7,424 bases of DNA from JAJFGI01 sp036397065 (GTDB lineage: Bacteria; Pseudomonadota; Alphaproteobacteria; Kiloniellales; J153): the NCBI GenBank assembly GCA_036397065.1, contig DASWJP010000157.1:1-7424 (forward strand), given 5' to 3'. Every line of letters begins with the position of its first letter. Positions within the stretch are counted from its first letter, which is position 1. The notes beneath the pieces were generated by a model. The model worked only from the letters and a program-made list of their open reading frames with translations, did not search any database and was not told the DNA's origin. The position numbers and the translations under genes are program-made. Below, piece by piece: positions 5,544 to 7,424 of this stretch.

Positions 5544-6248
5544 ATGCCCGGGACCCTGAACATGTTGTTTCTCGCCACGTGTGCCTTCGTCGGCGGGCAT
5601 TTCCTCCTGTCCAGCACCCCGCTGCGCCAGCGTCTGGTGCGCAAGCTGGGCCAGAATGGCTTCCAGTTGAGCTACTCCGTCGCCATCACCGCCGCCTTGA
5701 TTTGGATGGTCTCGGCCTACCGGGCGGCACCTATCGTGCCGGTCTGGGAGCCGCCGGCGGCGTTGGCCTGGATTCCCCTGCTGGTCATGCCGGTCGCCCT
5801 GTTTCTGGTGATCGCCGGCCTGAGCACGCGCAGCCCCACCCAGGTGGGGGCCGAGCGAAGCCTGACCTCCGGGCTGCCGCAGACCCCGGCGCCGGGGATC
5901 ATCAGCATCACCCGCCATCCGTTCCTGTGGGGCACCGCCCTGTGGGCCGCCACGCACCTGTTGGTCAACGGGGACTTGGCCAACATCACCCTGATGGGCG
6001 GCATCCTGATCTTGAGCGTCGGCGGCATGATGCACATCGACCGCCGGCGGGAGGAAACCCTGGGCGCCGCCTGGGGCCCGGTCAAGCTGACCACCAGCCT
6101 GGTCCCGTTTGCCGCCATCCTGACCGGGCGGACCCACCTGGACTGGCGCGGCATCGGCTGGTGGCGGCCCTTGGCCGCGATCGTGATTTACATGGCGCTG
6201 CTGCACCTGCACGCGTGGGTGCTCGGCGTCAGCCCCCTGCCGGGATAA
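5544..6248 (+). CDS. NnrU-family integral membrane protein
   Basis: Multi-pass inner-membrane protein of 234 residues. Hydrophobic segments lie at about 5-24, 43-60, 75-93, 126-142, 147-163 and 207-228. Family marks are GGHFLLSSTPLRQRL (17-31), GLSTRSPTQVGAE (92-104) and TRHPFLWGTALWAATHLLVNGD (123-144), including histidines H19, H125 and H138. The family is named after a gene beside nitrite/nitric oxide reductase genes in Rhodobacter and is related to the plant 15-cis-zeta-carotene isomerase Z-ISO, a heme protein. The histidines could therefore be cofactor ligands, but that is inference. No denitrification or carotenoid gene is visible here. The ATG at 5544 is chosen because it fits the promoter position; an ATG at 5562 (residue 7) is the alternative. 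Neither has a good ribosome site. The TAA ends one base before the argG stop codon on the other strand. Confidence 0.88.
   Translation: MPGTLNMLFLATCAFVGGHFLLSSTPLRQRLVRKLGQNGFQLSYSVAITAALIWMVSAYRAAPIVPVWEPPAALAWIPLLVMPVALFLVIAGLSTRSPTQVGAERSLTSGLPQTPAPGIISITRHPFLWGTALWAATHLLVNGDLANITLMGGILILSVGGMMHIDRRREETLGAAWGPVKLTTSLVPFAAILTGRTHLDWRGIGWWRPLAAIVIYMALLHLHAWVLGVSPLPG

Positions 6249-7424
<1,176 letters not shown>

Overview
The window is ordinary chromosomal DNA, estimated by eye at about two-thirds G+C. Codon usage, the ArgG sequence, and the style of the transporter and NnrU proteins suggest an alphaproteobacterium, perhaps Rhodospirillales-like. No rRNA, tRNA, CRISPR array, insertion sequence or phage gene was seen. 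Coding density is very high and the only gaps over 50 bases are 613-708 and 5426-5543. I find no new multi-gene system; the second-look items are small regulatory and architectural details.

Region 1 (1-4405, + strand) is a five-gene ABC importer operon of the dipeptide/oligopeptide/nickel (Opp/Dpp, family 5 solute-binding protein) class. It holds the C-terminal 203 residues of the periplasmic binding protein, a DppB-type permease, a DppC-type permease, a DppD-type ATPase and a DppF-type ATPase. The last four are tightly coupled, with gaps of 10, -4 and 4 bases. The binding protein is separated from the permeases by 96 bases that hold a stable hairpin. Together they should form one inner-membrane importer: two permeases form the channel, a pair of ATPases drives it, and the binding protein delivers substrate. 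The substrate cannot be read from the sequence.

Region 2 (4412-5425, - strand) encodes a zinc-dependent deaminase of the adenosine/adenine deaminase superfamily. Its motifs match the adenine deaminase (Aah1-like, Pseudomonas PA0148-like) branch. It points tail-to-tail at the transporter operon, six bases away.

Region 3 (5426-5543) is the divergent control region between the deaminase and the next gene. It contains a good sigma70-like promoter whose predicted start site falls at the ATG of the + strand gene, which predicts a leaderless message.

Region 4 (5544-6248, + strand) is an NnrU-family integral membrane protein. Its stop codon directly abuts the stop codon of argG (6249-7424, - strand). 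ArgG is argininosuccinate synthase and lacks only about its first dozen residues, cut by the window edge. The window's genes do not form one pathway: peptide-type uptake, purine salvage, a membrane protein of uncertain role, and arginine biosynthesis.
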